Made by a program: the position numbers and the translations under genes. The notes beneath the pieces were generated by a model. It saw nothing but the letters and a program-made list of their open reading frames with translations, ran no database searches and was not told where the DNA came from. DNA of 33,129 bases from Erysipelotrichaceae bacterium (GTDB taxonomy: Bacteria; Bacillota_I; Bacilli_A; Erysipelotrichales; Erysipelotrichaceae): positions 1 through 33,129 of the forward strand of contig JAUNIH010000015.1 of the NCBI GenBank assembly GCA_030523555.1, written 5' to 3'. Below, one piece after another: positions 1-7,592 of the stretch (positions are counted from its first letter, which is position 1; every line of letters starts with the position of its first letter).

Positions 1-1
1 A

Positions 2-20
2 GCAGTTATTAATTAACTGC
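2..20. terminator. Small hairpin just after lysS
   Basis: GCAGTTA (2-8) and TAACTGC (14-20) form a perfect 7-bp stem with a 5-nt loop, directly after the lysS stop codon on the minus strand. Any U-tract would lie beyond the window edge, so its role as a terminator is only suggested by position. Confidence 0.35.
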
Positions 21-1529
21 TTAATATAATCGGTCTTTTTCCTTCATCGTAGGGAACAATATTACGTCCCTTATTGATTCGGCTTCGGTAAACAGCATAC
101 ACATTCTGTCTATGCCATATCCTATACCGCCAGCCGGAGGCATACCGTATTCAAGGGCTTCAATGAAATCCATATCGATATCGTTGGCTTCTTCATCACC
201 CAGTTCTCTGGCCTTAAGCTGAGCCTCAAATCTTTCAAGCTGATCGATTGGATCATTAAGTTCGGTATAGGCGTTCGCAAATTCCTTGCCCCCGATAAAC
301 AGTTCAAATCTGTCGACGAATCTAGGGTCTTTTTCATTGGCTCTGGTTAAAGGGGATATTTCTACCGGATGACCATATAGGAAGGTAGGCTGAATGAGTT
401 TATCTTCAACATAGGTTTCAAAGAAAGCGTTGATGATATGTCCTGTCGTAAAGTGTTTTTCTACTTCGATATGATGTTCTTTTGCAAGAGCCGAAGCTTC
501 TTCAAAACTCATTTCTTTAGAGAAATCAATACCTGTTTCTTCCTTGATGGCTTCTACCATAGACAGTCTTCTGAATGGCGCCTTAATGGTGATTTCATGA
601 TCCAGGAATCTGTAGGTATCTTTACCGATACTTTCGGCAACCTTACAGTACATGCCTTCAGTCAGATCCATCATACCTTCAAGATTGGAATAGGCAAGAT
701 AGGCTTCCATTAAGGTAAATTCCGGATTATGCATGGAATCCATACCTTCGTTTCTGAAGGTTCTGCCAATTTCATATACCGCTTCCATACCACCAACCAG
801 CAGTCTCTTAAGATTTAATTCCAATGCGATACGCATATACATATCAAGATCCTGAGCGTTATGATGGGTTACAAACGGTCTGGCGGAAGCACCTGTCAAT
901 AAAGTAGTTAATACTGGTGTTTCTACTTCGGTAAAGCCCTGTTCATCCATATAATTTCTTACGGTCTTGATAATCTGTGGTCTTAAGAAAGCGGTCTTTT
1001 TGGATTCTTCATTCATAATGAGATCCACATATCTTCTTCTGTATCTTTCTTCCTTATCTGTTAAGCCGTGAAATTTTTCCGGTAATGGTGATAAGGCCTT
1101 GGTCAGATGGGTATATTTGAGCACATATACCGATAATTCACCATTTGGATTCTGTTCGCTTGGATTGGTGCGGTAGATATTTCCATCAACCCCGATAATA
1201 TCACCAATATCAGACGCCTTGACCAGTTCATAAGGTTCTTCACCCAGGTCGGCTCTGTTTATAACGAGCTGAATATTTCCGGTTTTGTCCTGAATATTCA
1301 TAAAACACATTTTGCCCATTCTTCTTTTGGACATGATTCTGCCGGCTATAATCACATTTACCTTATCATTTTCCAGTTCTTCTTTTGTTTTATCAGAATA
1401 TCCCTTACGGATATCAGCTACAAAAGCTGTTCTTTTAAACGCATTACCAAAAGGATTTATTCCTTTTTCCTTCAGATCATTCATTTTCTGTCTTCTGACC
1501 AGCTGCTGATCATTTAGATTTCTTTCCAT
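21..1529 (-). CDS. lysS: Lysyl-tRNA synthetase, class II
   Basis: Cytoplasmic class II aminoacyl-tRNA synthetase that charges tRNA-Lys with lysine using ATP. The 502-residue product has the usual LysS length and layout. An N-terminal OB-fold anticodon-binding domain ([18 protein letters not shown] region, about residues 60-140) is followed by the class II catalytic core: motif 1 near TEVETPVL, motif 2 near [14 protein letters not shown], and motif 3 [12 protein letters not shown] close to the C-terminus. The start at 1529 is chosen because AGGAGG lies just upstream (1534-1539 on the minus strand). The frame stays open to 1562, but that extension runs into the T-box terminator hairpin and would not be translated. 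The gene is preceded by a T-box leader, so expression should rise when uncharged tRNA-Lys accumulates. It points away from the origin. Confidence 0.97.
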   Translation of the reverse strand: MERNLNDQQLVRRQKMNDLKEKGINPFGNAFKRTAFVADIRKGYSDKTKEELENDKVNVIIAGRIMSKRRMGKMCFMNIQDKTGNIQLVINRADLGEEPYELVKASDIGDIIGVDGNIYRTNPSEQNPNGELSVYVLKYTHLTKALSPLPEKFHGLTDKEERYRRRYVDLIMNEESKKTAFLRPQIIKTVRNYMDEQGFTEVETPVLTTLLTGASARPFVTHHNAQDLDMYMRIALELNLKRLLVGGMEAVYEIGRTFRNEGMDSMHNPEFTLMEAYLAYSNLEGMMDLTEGMYCKVAESIGKDTYRFLDHEITIKAPFRRLSMVEAIKEETGIDFSKEMSFEEASALAKEHHIEVEKHFTTGHIINAFFETYVEDKLIQPTFLYGHPVEISPLTRANEKDPRFVDRFELFIGGKEFANAYTELNDPIDQLERFEAQLKARELGDEEANDIDMDFIEALEYGMPPAGGIGYGIDRMCMLFTEAESIRDVILFPTMKEKDRLY

Positions 1530-1550
1530 AATTTCCTCCTGCAAATAAAA

Positions 1551-1745
1551 AACGTCCCTCATCTAAGGACGTTATAAACGCGGTACCACCTTAGTTCATA
1601 TGTTTCCATATGCCCTTCATTATTACTTAACGCGTAAGACGTTTCACTCCGGGTTTTTATTCAGATATCAGTCACCGTCCTACTTTCACCATCTAAGACT
1701 CGCTTCTGGTTCTTATATATCCTACTCGTCCCTTCTTTGCGACAA
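1551..1745 (-). promoter_or_regulatory. T-box riboswitch leader of lysS (lysine type)
   Basis: Read on the minus strand, the leader contains the T-box core AAGGTGGTACCGCG (1579-1592). It is followed by a terminator hairpin (AACGTCC/GGACGTT, 1551-1573) and a U-rich tract. The Stem I base pairs GGG (about 1732-1734) with CCC (1651-1653 on the plus strand as GGG). The specifier loop has an AGTA strand opposite a GAA (1660-1662), and the latter is followed by a run of A (1654-1658). This suggests an AAA lysine specifier. T-box leaders bind uncharged tRNA and then favour the antiterminator. The exact specifier frame is inferred. Confidence 0.93.
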
Positions 1746-1749
1746 CGTT

Positions 1750-1758
1750 ATTTTAGCA
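1750..1758 (-). promoter_or_regulatory. Extended -10 promoter for the lysS T-box transcript
   Basis: On the minus strand TGCTAAAAT is an extended -10 (TGn plus TAAAAT at 1750-1755), placed a few bases upstream of Stem I. No good -35 is visible at 17 bp. The promoter abuts the end of the upstream HAD gene, and no terminator is seen between them. Confidence 0.5.
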
Positions 1759-1766
1759 TATATTTA

Positions 1767-2411
1767 TTAAATAATATCCAATAATTCCAAAGGTGTTTCA
1801 ATAAGATAATCAGCGCCGTTATCAACCAGGACTTCAGCGTCCCTGAAGCCATAGGCACAGCCTACAACCTTTAATCCGGCGTTGTGTCCAGTCAGTATAT
1901 CTGATTCACTGTCACCGATATATAAGACTTCATCTTTATTTAATCCCATCTTTTCCATAATCTCATTGGCAGAATATGGATCAGGTTTATTCGGGATATC
2001 TTTTCTTGAACCAATAATATCCACAAAATCTATTTCAGGAAAATTCTGAATGGTCAACTGTTTTGTAAGGTCATCACCCTTATTGGAATTTACTCCCATC
2101 TTTATACCTTTTTCCTGAAGTTTATTAAGAAGTTCTTTTACACCTTCATAAGGAACGGTTTTGACATTGCAGTATTTTGCGTAATAGGCTTTATATACTT
2201 CGGTTGCCTTATCAATAAGTTCATCATTACTTCCTTTGGGAAGGCATGATTGCACAAGAACTCTATATCCTCTTCCCACACCCATTCTTACTTCATCATA
2301 GGTTTTTTCCGGAAATCCAAAATCCCTCATGGTCATATTGATACATTCATGCATATCCAGTAATGTATTTAAAGTTGTACCATCAAGGTCAAATATCAGT
2401 CCTTTAATCAT
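1767..2411 (-). CDS. HAD-superfamily phosphatase (phosphoglycolate phosphatase-like)
   Basis: A 214-residue haloacid-dehalogenase-fold hydrolase. It shows motif I DLDGT (D8, D10) at the N-terminus, an alpha-helical cap, motif II in GVNSNKG, the lysine of NKPDP, and motif IV GDSESD. This is the pattern of the Gph/PpaX/beta-phosphoglucomutase-like subgroup, which removes phosphate from small metabolites such as 2-phosphoglycolate. The real substrate cannot be read from sequence. ATG at 2411 overlaps the upstream gene's stop by 8 nt, which suggests translational coupling. An in-frame TTG three codons earlier (2420) has a closer but short-spaced AAAGG and is an alternative start. Confidence 0.85.
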   Translation of the reverse strand: MIKGLIFDLDGTTLNTLLDMHECINMTMRDFGFPEKTYDEVRMGVGRGYRVLVQSCLPKGSNDELIDKATEVYKAYYAKYCNVKTVPYEGVKELLNKLQEKGIKMGVNSNKGDDLTKQLTIQNFPEIDFVDIIGSRKDIPNKPDPYSANEIMEKMGLNKDEVLYIGDSESDILTGHNAGLKVVGCAYGFRDAEVLVDNGADYLIETPLELLDII

Positions 2412-3066
2412 GTTTGGCAATTACCTTTCCGTTGTTTTTGTAGATACTGTTTTCCGGTACGGTACCTCTGACACAGCTTGTAGGATAGATGTTGCTGTTT
2501 CTGCCAATTATCGTGCCTGGATTAAGGACGGAGTTACAGCCTACTTCCACATAATCTCCCAGCATTGCTCCAATCTTCTTAATACCGGTATCCATGTCTT
2601 CATCGCCGTTATGAACTGTAATAAGTTTTTTGTCTGAACGGATATTGGAGGTGATTGATCCGGCACCCATATGGGATTTGTAGCCGAGAATCGAATCCCC
2701 GACGTAGTTGTAGTGCGGTACCTGTACATTATCAAAGAGGATAACATTCTTTAATTCAACAGAATTTCCAACCACACAGTTATCACCCACAAGCGCTGAA
2801 CCCCTGATAAAGGCACAGTGTCTTACTTCGGTGTTGGCACCAATGATACATGGGCCGTTGATACAGGCTGATTCATAGATGTCAGCACTTTTATGAACCC
2901 AGACCTGATCTTTAATTTCTATATATTCATTCTTATCAAGTCTGTTTCCCAGTTCAACAATATATTCTTTGATTCCCTTTAAGGCTTCCCAGGGATATTC
3001 ATACTCAGACAGATAATCTGAAGCTATGGTATGATTCAAATCAAAAAGATCATTAATTTTATACAT
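2404..3066 (-). CDS. Left-handed beta-helix acyltransferase / nucleotidyltransferase-like protein
   Basis: The product has 220 residues. From about residue 50 it carries hexapeptide repeats typical of the left-handed beta-helix fold (CIIGANTEVRH, ALVGDNCVVGNS, NYVGDSILG, AMLGDYVEVG, GTIIGRNSNI). The HYNYVGDSILG and MGAGSITSN segments resemble the GlmU acetyltransferase domain, but no N-terminal pyrophosphorylase domain is present. Proteins of this shape are often annotated as UDP-N-acetylglucosamine pyrophosphorylase-like, and the substrate here is unknown. The ATG at 3066 is preferred over the TTG at 3072 because GAGG sits 7 nt upstream of it. It is the first gene of a minus-strand pair with the HAD phosphatase, diverging from the origin and dnaA. 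Confidence 0.8.
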   Translation of the reverse strand: MYKINDLFDLNHTIASDYLSEYEYPWEALKGIKEYIVELGNRLDKNEYIEIKDQVWVHKSADIYESACINGPCIIGANTEVRHCAFIRGSALVGDNCVVGNSVELKNVILFDNVQVPHYNYVGDSILGYKSHMGAGSITSNIRSDKKLITVHNGDEDMDTGIKKIGAMLGDYVEVGCNSVLNPGTIIGRNSNIYPTSCVRGTVPENSIYKNNGKVIAKHD

Positions 3067-3089
3067 ATTCAAACCTCTTTTACCCTAAT

Positions 3090-3095
3090 ATTATA
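3090..3095 (-). promoter_or_regulatory. Candidate -10 box for the acyltransferase-HAD operon
   Basis: The minus strand reads TATAAT about 24 nt upstream of the ATG at 3066. The -35 region is an A/T run without a clear hexamer, so this rests on the -10 and its position alone. Confidence 0.4.
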
Positions 3096-3120
3096 TAATC
3101 AATTAATTGTGAAAAAATGA

Positions 3121-3529
3121 ATAATTTTCCACATATGTACAAAAGTTTAAATGTAAACAATATGTATAATCGTGTGTTTAATTTTTAAGTTTTAAACAAT
3201 TGTTTTAAGCAGTTTTCCACGTTGATTGGAAAAGTGGAAAACCTTAAATAAATCCATTAATAAAGGGCTTTATTAATTTATTTTCCACAATTATAATGTT
3301 TGTAAAGTCATTCTTTACACATTTGTCAACAGTGGAAAGAAAAGTGAATTATTAATGCACAAATTATCAACAAAATCAAAATGTGGAAAAATGTGGAAAA
3401 GTATCTTAGAGACTATGGTTATTAGGTTTTTGGGTGTTCTGGATGTGGAATGCGGAAAACTTACTGAATTTTTACATTAAAAATGTGGAAAACTAATGTT
3501 ATTATTATATTCACACACAGGTGTAAATT
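3121..3529. other. oriC: Chromosomal replication origin (oriC), upstream DnaA-box cluster
   Basis: An AT-rich gene-free stretch directly upstream of dnaA. It holds about ten 9-mers matching or close to TTTTCCACA. Forward copies are at 3125-3133, 3213-3221 and 3281-3289. Reverse copies are at 3233-3241, 3331-3339, 3382-3390, 3392-3400, 3444-3452, 3451-3459 and 3484-3492. Position 3 is T where the classical box has A (TTATCCACA). Two palindromes lie inside: ATTAATAAAG/CTTTATTAAT (3256-3277) and TGTAAAG/CTTTACA (3301-3319). Three TTA triplets at 3499-3507 follow the last box and could be part of an unwinding element. The region presumably also carries the dnaA promoter. Confidence 0.9.
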
Positions 3530-4891
3530 ATGAAAACGATAGATATTTATTTGAACGATGTATGGAAAAATACATTCCAGAAGATCGTGGAATCAGGACA
3601 GGTTCCCGAAGCTTCCCTGCCTTACTTTGAGGCAAAACTGCTGTCCCTGGATGATAATGTTGCGGAAATAGAAGTTCCTTTATTTATGAATTATTCTATT
3701 ATGTCTCAATACCACCCGGTTATAGAAAACTGTCTTAGTGATGTTCTGCAGGATAATTATACGGTTAAACTGACCAAGAAAGATCAGAATGAGAAGAATA
3801 AAATTATTGAAGATATTTCTGAAGGTTTTTATGTGTCTAAATATATTACCAGGAAACTGGATGAGAATCAGACTTTTGCCAACTTTGTCGTAGGAAAATC
3901 CAACGCTCAGGCTCAGGTTGCCTCTTTAACCTGTGCTACCAATCCAGGTATGATTTATAATCCATTATTCATATATGGTGCTTCAGGTCTTGGTAAGACT
4001 CATTTATTAAATGCCATTGGAAATCATTATCAGCAGCTTTTTCCTGATAAACATATTGTCTTTTTATCGGGTATAGAATTTGTAGAAGCTGTTCACAAAG
4101 CCTATATGGATAATAAATTTGATGATTTTAAAAATTATTTCAATACTGTAGATCTTCTGCTGGTAGATGATATTCAGTTTATTGCCAATAAACCTAAAAC
4201 TCATGAAATATTTTTTACCATCTTCAATTATCTTGTAAACAACAGAAAACAGATCTGTCTTACAAGTGATCGAACACCTGATGAAATAAAAGGTTTAGAG
4301 GAAAGAATTGTATCCCGTTTCAACCAGGGATTGAATGTCAATATTGAAGCTCCGGAATTTGAAACATCAGTAAATATACTGAAGATGAAATTCTATGCCA
4401 ATCCAAGTTCTGTAAAACTGAATATTGAACCGGAAGTATTTGATTATATTGCTTCCAACTTTTCTCAGGACGTAAGAAGTCTTGAAGGAGCTGTAAACAG
4501 ACTTTTATTCTATTCAATCAATTTTCCTATATCTGAAGATGATGATACTATCTCTTTAAAATTGGCCATGCAGGCATTCTCTACTCAGATCAAGGAAACA
4601 AAGAGTGATATTTCTGTATCTTTAATAAGAAGAAGAGTATGTGATTATTATAATCTGACCAAACAGCAGATTACTTCTGCCAACCGTACCAAAAACATAT
4701 CCAACGCCAGACAGATTGCGATGTATCTGTGCCGTAAGTTATTAGATACAACATATGATGATATCGGCAGAGAATTCGGTGGAAGAGATCATTCAACAGT
4801 CATGAGTTCTATTGAAACTGTTGAAAAGAAAATAAAGAGTGAACCTTTGATTCTGAAAGCTATCAACGAAATAGAAGCTACTATCAAATAA
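3530..4891 (+). CDS. dnaA: Chromosomal replication initiator protein DnaA
   Basis: AAA+ ATPase that binds DnaA boxes, opens the origin and loads the replicative helicase. It has 453 residues, a normal length. Domain I covers the first 80 or so residues, followed by a short linker. The AAA+ core has Walker A GASGLGKTH at about residue 150 and Walker B LLLVDDIQF, with the arginine-containing segment RIVSRF further on. The C-terminal DNA-binding domain IV carries the signature GGRDHSTV. The ribosome-binding site is weak (AGGTG just upstream). The flanking boxes suggest autoregulation, as is common for this gene. Confidence 0.98.
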   Translation: MKTIDIYLNDVWKNTFQKIVESGQVPEASLPYFEAKLLSLDDNVAEIEVPLFMNYSIMSQYHPVIENCLSDVLQDNYTVKLTKKDQNEKNKIIEDISEGFYVSKYITRKLDENQTFANFVVGKSNAQAQVASLTCATNPGMIYNPLFIYGASGLGKTHLLNAIGNHYQQLFPDKHIVFLSGIEFVEAVHKAYMDNKFDDFKNYFNTVDLLLVDDIQFIANKPKTHEIFFTIFNYLVNNRKQICLTSDRTPDEIKGLEERIVSRFNQGLNVNIEAPEFETSVNILKMKFYANPSSVKLNIEPEVFDYIASNFSQDVRSLEGAVNRLLFYSINFPISEDDDTISLKLAMQAFSTQIKETKSDISVSLIRRRVCDYYNLTKQQITSANRTKNISNARQIAMYLCRKLLDTTYDDIGREFGGRDHSTVMSSIETVEKKIKSEPLILKAINEIEATIK

Positions 4892-5026
4892 TCCACTTCT
4901 TATAACTTTTTTTCCAGACCAAAAAGTATTAAAATAGGTTTATAAATAAAGGTTTTTAAGACTTTTCCACATTTTTCAACAAACTAATAGTAATAAGTCT
5001 TAAATTATATACAAAAAGGAGATTTC
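4892..5026. promoter_or_regulatory. dnaA-dnaN intergenic region with a second DnaA-box pair
   Basis: This gap holds TTTTCCACA (4963-4971), immediately followed by the near-match TTTTCAACA (4973-4981), and then an AT-rich tract. In Bacillus the origin is bipartite, with the melting site in this same position. The two boxes plus AT-rich DNA fit that layout. The strong AAGGAG ribosome-binding site of dnaN lies at the end of the gap. Confidence 0.7.
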
Positions 5027-6145
5027 ATGAATTTCAAAATCAGTAAGAAAAGTTTCCTGGATTCATTGACACTTGTATTCAGAGCAGTATCTTCAAATAC
5101 ACCTTTGCCTAGTCTTGGTGGAATCAAAATTGAAGTAGAGGAAAATAAAATAACACTTATAGCTTCTGATTCCAACATTTCCATAAAGAGTGTTATTGAA
5201 GGAAATAATGAAGAAGCACTCATTATAAATGAAACAGGTGAAATTGTTATAGATGGCAAATATCTGATGGATATTGTCAGAAAGATAGATGGAAACCTTG
5301 TAAGTTTTGAAACTATCGATGGATTGCTGGTAAAGTTCTCAGGCGAAAAATCCCAGTTCAAGATCAATGGTATGAATGCAGCTGAGTATCCGGTAATAAG
5401 TTTTGAAATCAACGATAATAAACCTTTTGAAATTGATTCAAAGACATTTATGGAAATTATAGATCAGACAGCCTTTGCCTGTTCCGATAAAGAGACAAGA
5501 CCTGTTTTGACAGGTGTAAATCTTAAGGTTGAAAATGGTGTACTTCACGCCAATGCGACAGATTCCTATCGATTAGCCTATAAAAAAGTAAAGGTAGATT
5601 CAGATATTGGTATAAATATTACTGTACCTGCAAAATATCTTAATGAAATATATCATTCTATCGGTAATAACAGTGAACTGAAGATTGCGATAGATAATCA
5701 GAAGATTTCATTTATTATTGGAAATTCTGTTATTCAGACAAGACTGTTGGATGATGTTTTCCCTGATACATCAAGACTGGTACCGGCAACATTCTCATCA
5801 AAACTTCTTGTTTCATCTAAAGAGATATCAAACGCAATAGATCGTACATCATTTATTAAATCTGATGGTAAGAATACCGTAAGAATGAATATCAGTAATG
5901 AAGCTGTAGAAATTACTTCTTCAAATCAGATCGGATCATCTTTTGAAAAGATTCCGGTAGTATCGTATGAAGGTAATCCTTTAGAGATATCATGTTCAGG
6001 TAAATATCTTCAGGATGCGATCAGATCATTATCATGTGAAACAGTTGAATTTGATTTCTCTGGAGAACTCAAACCAATGATTTTAAAATCAACTGATGAT
6101 GAAAGTCTCATCCAGCTGATATCTCCGGTAAGAACCTACAGATAA
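5027..6145 (+). CDS. dnaN: DNA polymerase III beta subunit (sliding clamp)
   Basis: The ring-shaped processivity clamp that tethers the replicative polymerase and repair enzymes to DNA. The 372-residue product has the usual length for three repeated clamp domains. It ends in the typical clamp C-terminus (LISPVRTYR), which forms part of the partner-binding groove. AAAGGAG lies 6 nt upstream of the ATG. It follows dnaA in the standard order and is closed by two hairpin terminators, so yaaA-recF-gyrB-gyrA begins a separate transcription unit. Confidence 0.97.
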   Translation: MNFKISKKSFLDSLTLVFRAVSSNTPLPSLGGIKIEVEENKITLIASDSNISIKSVIEGNNEEALIINETGEIVIDGKYLMDIVRKIDGNLVSFETIDGLLVKFSGEKSQFKINGMNAAEYPVISFEINDNKPFEIDSKTFMEIIDQTAFACSDKETRPVLTGVNLKVENGVLHANATDSYRLAYKKVKVDSDIGINITVPAKYLNEIYHSIGNNSELKIAIDNQKISFIIGNSVIQTRLLDDVFPDTSRLVPATFSSKLLVSSKEISNAIDRTSFIKSDGKNTVRMNISNEAVEITSSNQIGSSFEKIPVVSYEGNPLEISCSGKYLQDAIRSLSCETVEFDFSGELKPMILKSTDDESLIQLISPVRTYR

Positions 6146-6150
6146 AAATT

Positions 6151-6170
6151 AAACCACTGAAAAGTGGTTT
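6151..6170 (+). terminator. Hairpin with GAAA loop after dnaN
   Basis: AAACCACT (6151-6158), loop GAAA, and AGTGGTTT (6163-6170) form an 8-bp stem closed by a GNRA-type tetraloop. The following T-run is short, so termination may depend on the second hairpin downstream. Confidence 0.65.
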
Positions 6171-6211
6171 TAATTATGTATAAATTTTATCAAGTAAAAT
6201 AAGTGATTTGT

Positions 6212-6256
6212 AAAAAGAGCCCCTTTTTAAGCATTTTAAGGGACTTTTTAATTTTT
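6212..6256 (+). terminator. Second terminator between dnaN and yaaA
   Basis: AAAAAG...CCCTT (6212-6225) pairs with AAGGG...CTTTTT (6238-6249), with a few internal mismatches, and runs into a T-rich tail. The A-run and T-run on the two sides could make it work in both directions. Confidence 0.65.
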
Positions 6257-6294
6257 ATGTGGTTCTATATGTATTATTTTTAAATCTAGTGACA

Positions 6295-6323
6295 TAGAAA
6301 AAATATAGGGAAAATGCTATAAT
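6295..6323 (+). promoter_or_regulatory. Promoter of yaaA-recF-gyrB-gyrA
   Basis: TAGAAA (6295-6300), a 17-bp spacer, and TATAAT (6318-6323) preceded by TGC (extended -10). The -10 ends only 10 nt before the yaaA ATG, so the mRNA leader should be only a few bases long. Confidence 0.7.
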
Positions 6324-6333
6324 AAGGTAGAAT

Positions 6334-6549
6334 ATGGGAAATATTGAAAAGATTGAAATAAGAGATGAATATATCACTCTTGGACAGTTACTGAAGATCT
6401 GTGATTTTGTTTCTACCGGTGGGGCAGTAAAGTGGTTTTTAAGCAATGAAACAGTACTGCTTAATGGAGAATCAGAAAATCGCAGAGGTAAAAAACTGTA
6501 TAAGGGTGATCATATTGTAATAGGAAACAGAGAAATAGAAATATGTTAG
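6334..6549 (+). CDS. yaaA: S4-domain RNA-binding protein, YaaA/YlmH-like small type
   Basis: A 71-residue protein that consists almost entirely of one S4 RNA-binding domain (ITLGQLLKICDFVSTGGAVK through the loop ending in GDHIVIGN). It corresponds to the small S4 protein found between dnaN and recF in many Bacillota. In B. subtilis YaaA is linked to ribosome assembly, and no more precise role can be seen here. Its end overlaps the recF start by 7 nt, so the two are translationally coupled. The only SD-like bases (AAGG, 6324-6327) fall between the -10 and the expected transcription start, so initiation is probably close to leaderless. Confidence 0.92.
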   Translation: MGNIEKIEIRDEYITLGQLLKICDFVSTGGAVKWFLSNETVLLNGESENRRGKKLYKGDHIVIGNREIEIC

Positions 6550-7592
6550 TAAAATCATTAAGACTGAATGATTATCGAAACTATCATGATTTCTATCTTG
6601 AGTTTGATCCTCATCTTAATATCATCACCGGTAAAAACGGTATAGGTAAAACCAATATTTTAGAAAGCATTCTGGTTGTATCCAATACCAAATCCTACCG
6701 CTGCAATGATGATAAATGTCTTATCAATAAGGATAAAGATTATGCCCGTATTATTCTTAAGGCTGATAAAGGTGAATATAAGGTTGTTATAGGTAATAAA
6801 AATAAATCTTTATATTTCAACAACAGTCTTATTCACAGAACATCAGAATATATCGGTAAACTAAATGCCATATTATTCAAACCTGATGATCTGCAAATCT
6901 TTAATGAAACTCCAGCAGAAAGAAGAAAACTTCTTGATATTGAAATAGGTAAGGTCAATAAGAATTATCTTATGGCTGAACTTAAATATCATTCTCTTCT
7001 TAAAGATAAAAATAGACTGCTTAAAGAAGAAAAGGTAGATTCTGTCTTACTGGATGTTATTGAAGAGAGTATGATTCCCTGTATTGAAATTATTTTAAGG
7101 GAAAGAATAAGGTTCTTTGAAGAAATAAACAGATATATATCTGATATCTATTACCGGATATCGAATAAGAAATCAGATATTAAAACTGTTTATAAAAAGT
7201 GCAGTGATATAAAAAATATCAGAGAAAAGATGATTCTATCAAAAGATAAGGATATGTATTATCACTATGCGACTTTCGGTCCCCATCATGATGATTTCTG
7301 TTTTGAGATGGATGGAATTGATGTGAATAATATTGCATCCCAGGGACAGAAGAGAATGATTATGATAGCTTTCCGCTTTGCGGTCATTGAATATATCATT
7401 TCAGAACTTAAGGAATATCCGATAGTACTTCTGGATGATATCTTATCTGAACTTGATAAAAACAATCAGGAAAGACTCTTAAGAAACATTCCTGAAAAAT
7501 GTCAGATAATTATTACCAATACCGATATAAACAAGTTAAATATTAAAAATAAATATAAACATATTGAATTAAAGGAGGAAAAAGATGTCTAA
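6543..7592 (+). CDS. recF: DNA replication and repair protein RecF
   Basis: SMC-like ATPase that acts with RecO and RecR to load RecA at single-strand gaps. It has 349 residues, with Walker A GKNGIGKTN at residues 30-38, the ABC-type signature ASQGQKRM, and Walker B PIVLLDDILSELD near the C-terminus. It sits between yaaA and gyrB, overlapping both (7 nt and 8 nt). Its partner recR is 11 kb away in the dnaX operon. Confidence 0.97.
   Translation: MLVKSLRLNDYRNYHDFYLEFDPHLNIITGKNGIGKTNILESILVVSNTKSYRCNDDKCLINKDKDYARIILKADKGEYKVVIGNKNKSLYFNNSLIHRTSEYIGKLNAILFKPDDLQIFNETPAERRKLLDIEIGKVNKNYLMAELKYHSLLKDKNRLLKEEKVDSVLLDVIEESMIPCIEIILRERIRFFEEINRYISDIYYRISNKKSDIKTVYKKCSDIKNIREKMILSKDKDMYYHYATFGPHHDDFCFEMDGIDVNNIASQGQKRMIMIAFRFAVIEYIISELKEYPIVLLDDILSELDKNNQERLLRNIPEKCQIIITNTDINKLNIKNKYKHIELKEEKDV

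Noticed and set aside
1530-1562. Longer lysS start at 1562
   Set aside because: The extension runs through the T-box terminator hairpin and the ribosome-binding site of the 1529 start.
5005-5412. Minus-strand open frame of 135 codons inside dnaN
   Set aside because: It is antisense to a clearly coding gene, has low-complexity Ser/Ile-rich content and no ribosome-binding site. Other antisense frames (for example in lysS, gyrA, serS, dnaX and gltB) were dropped for the same reasons.
6289-6294. GTGACA as -35 of the yaaA promoter
   Set aside because: It lies 23 bp from the -10. TAGAAA at 6295-6300 has the proper 17-bp spacing.
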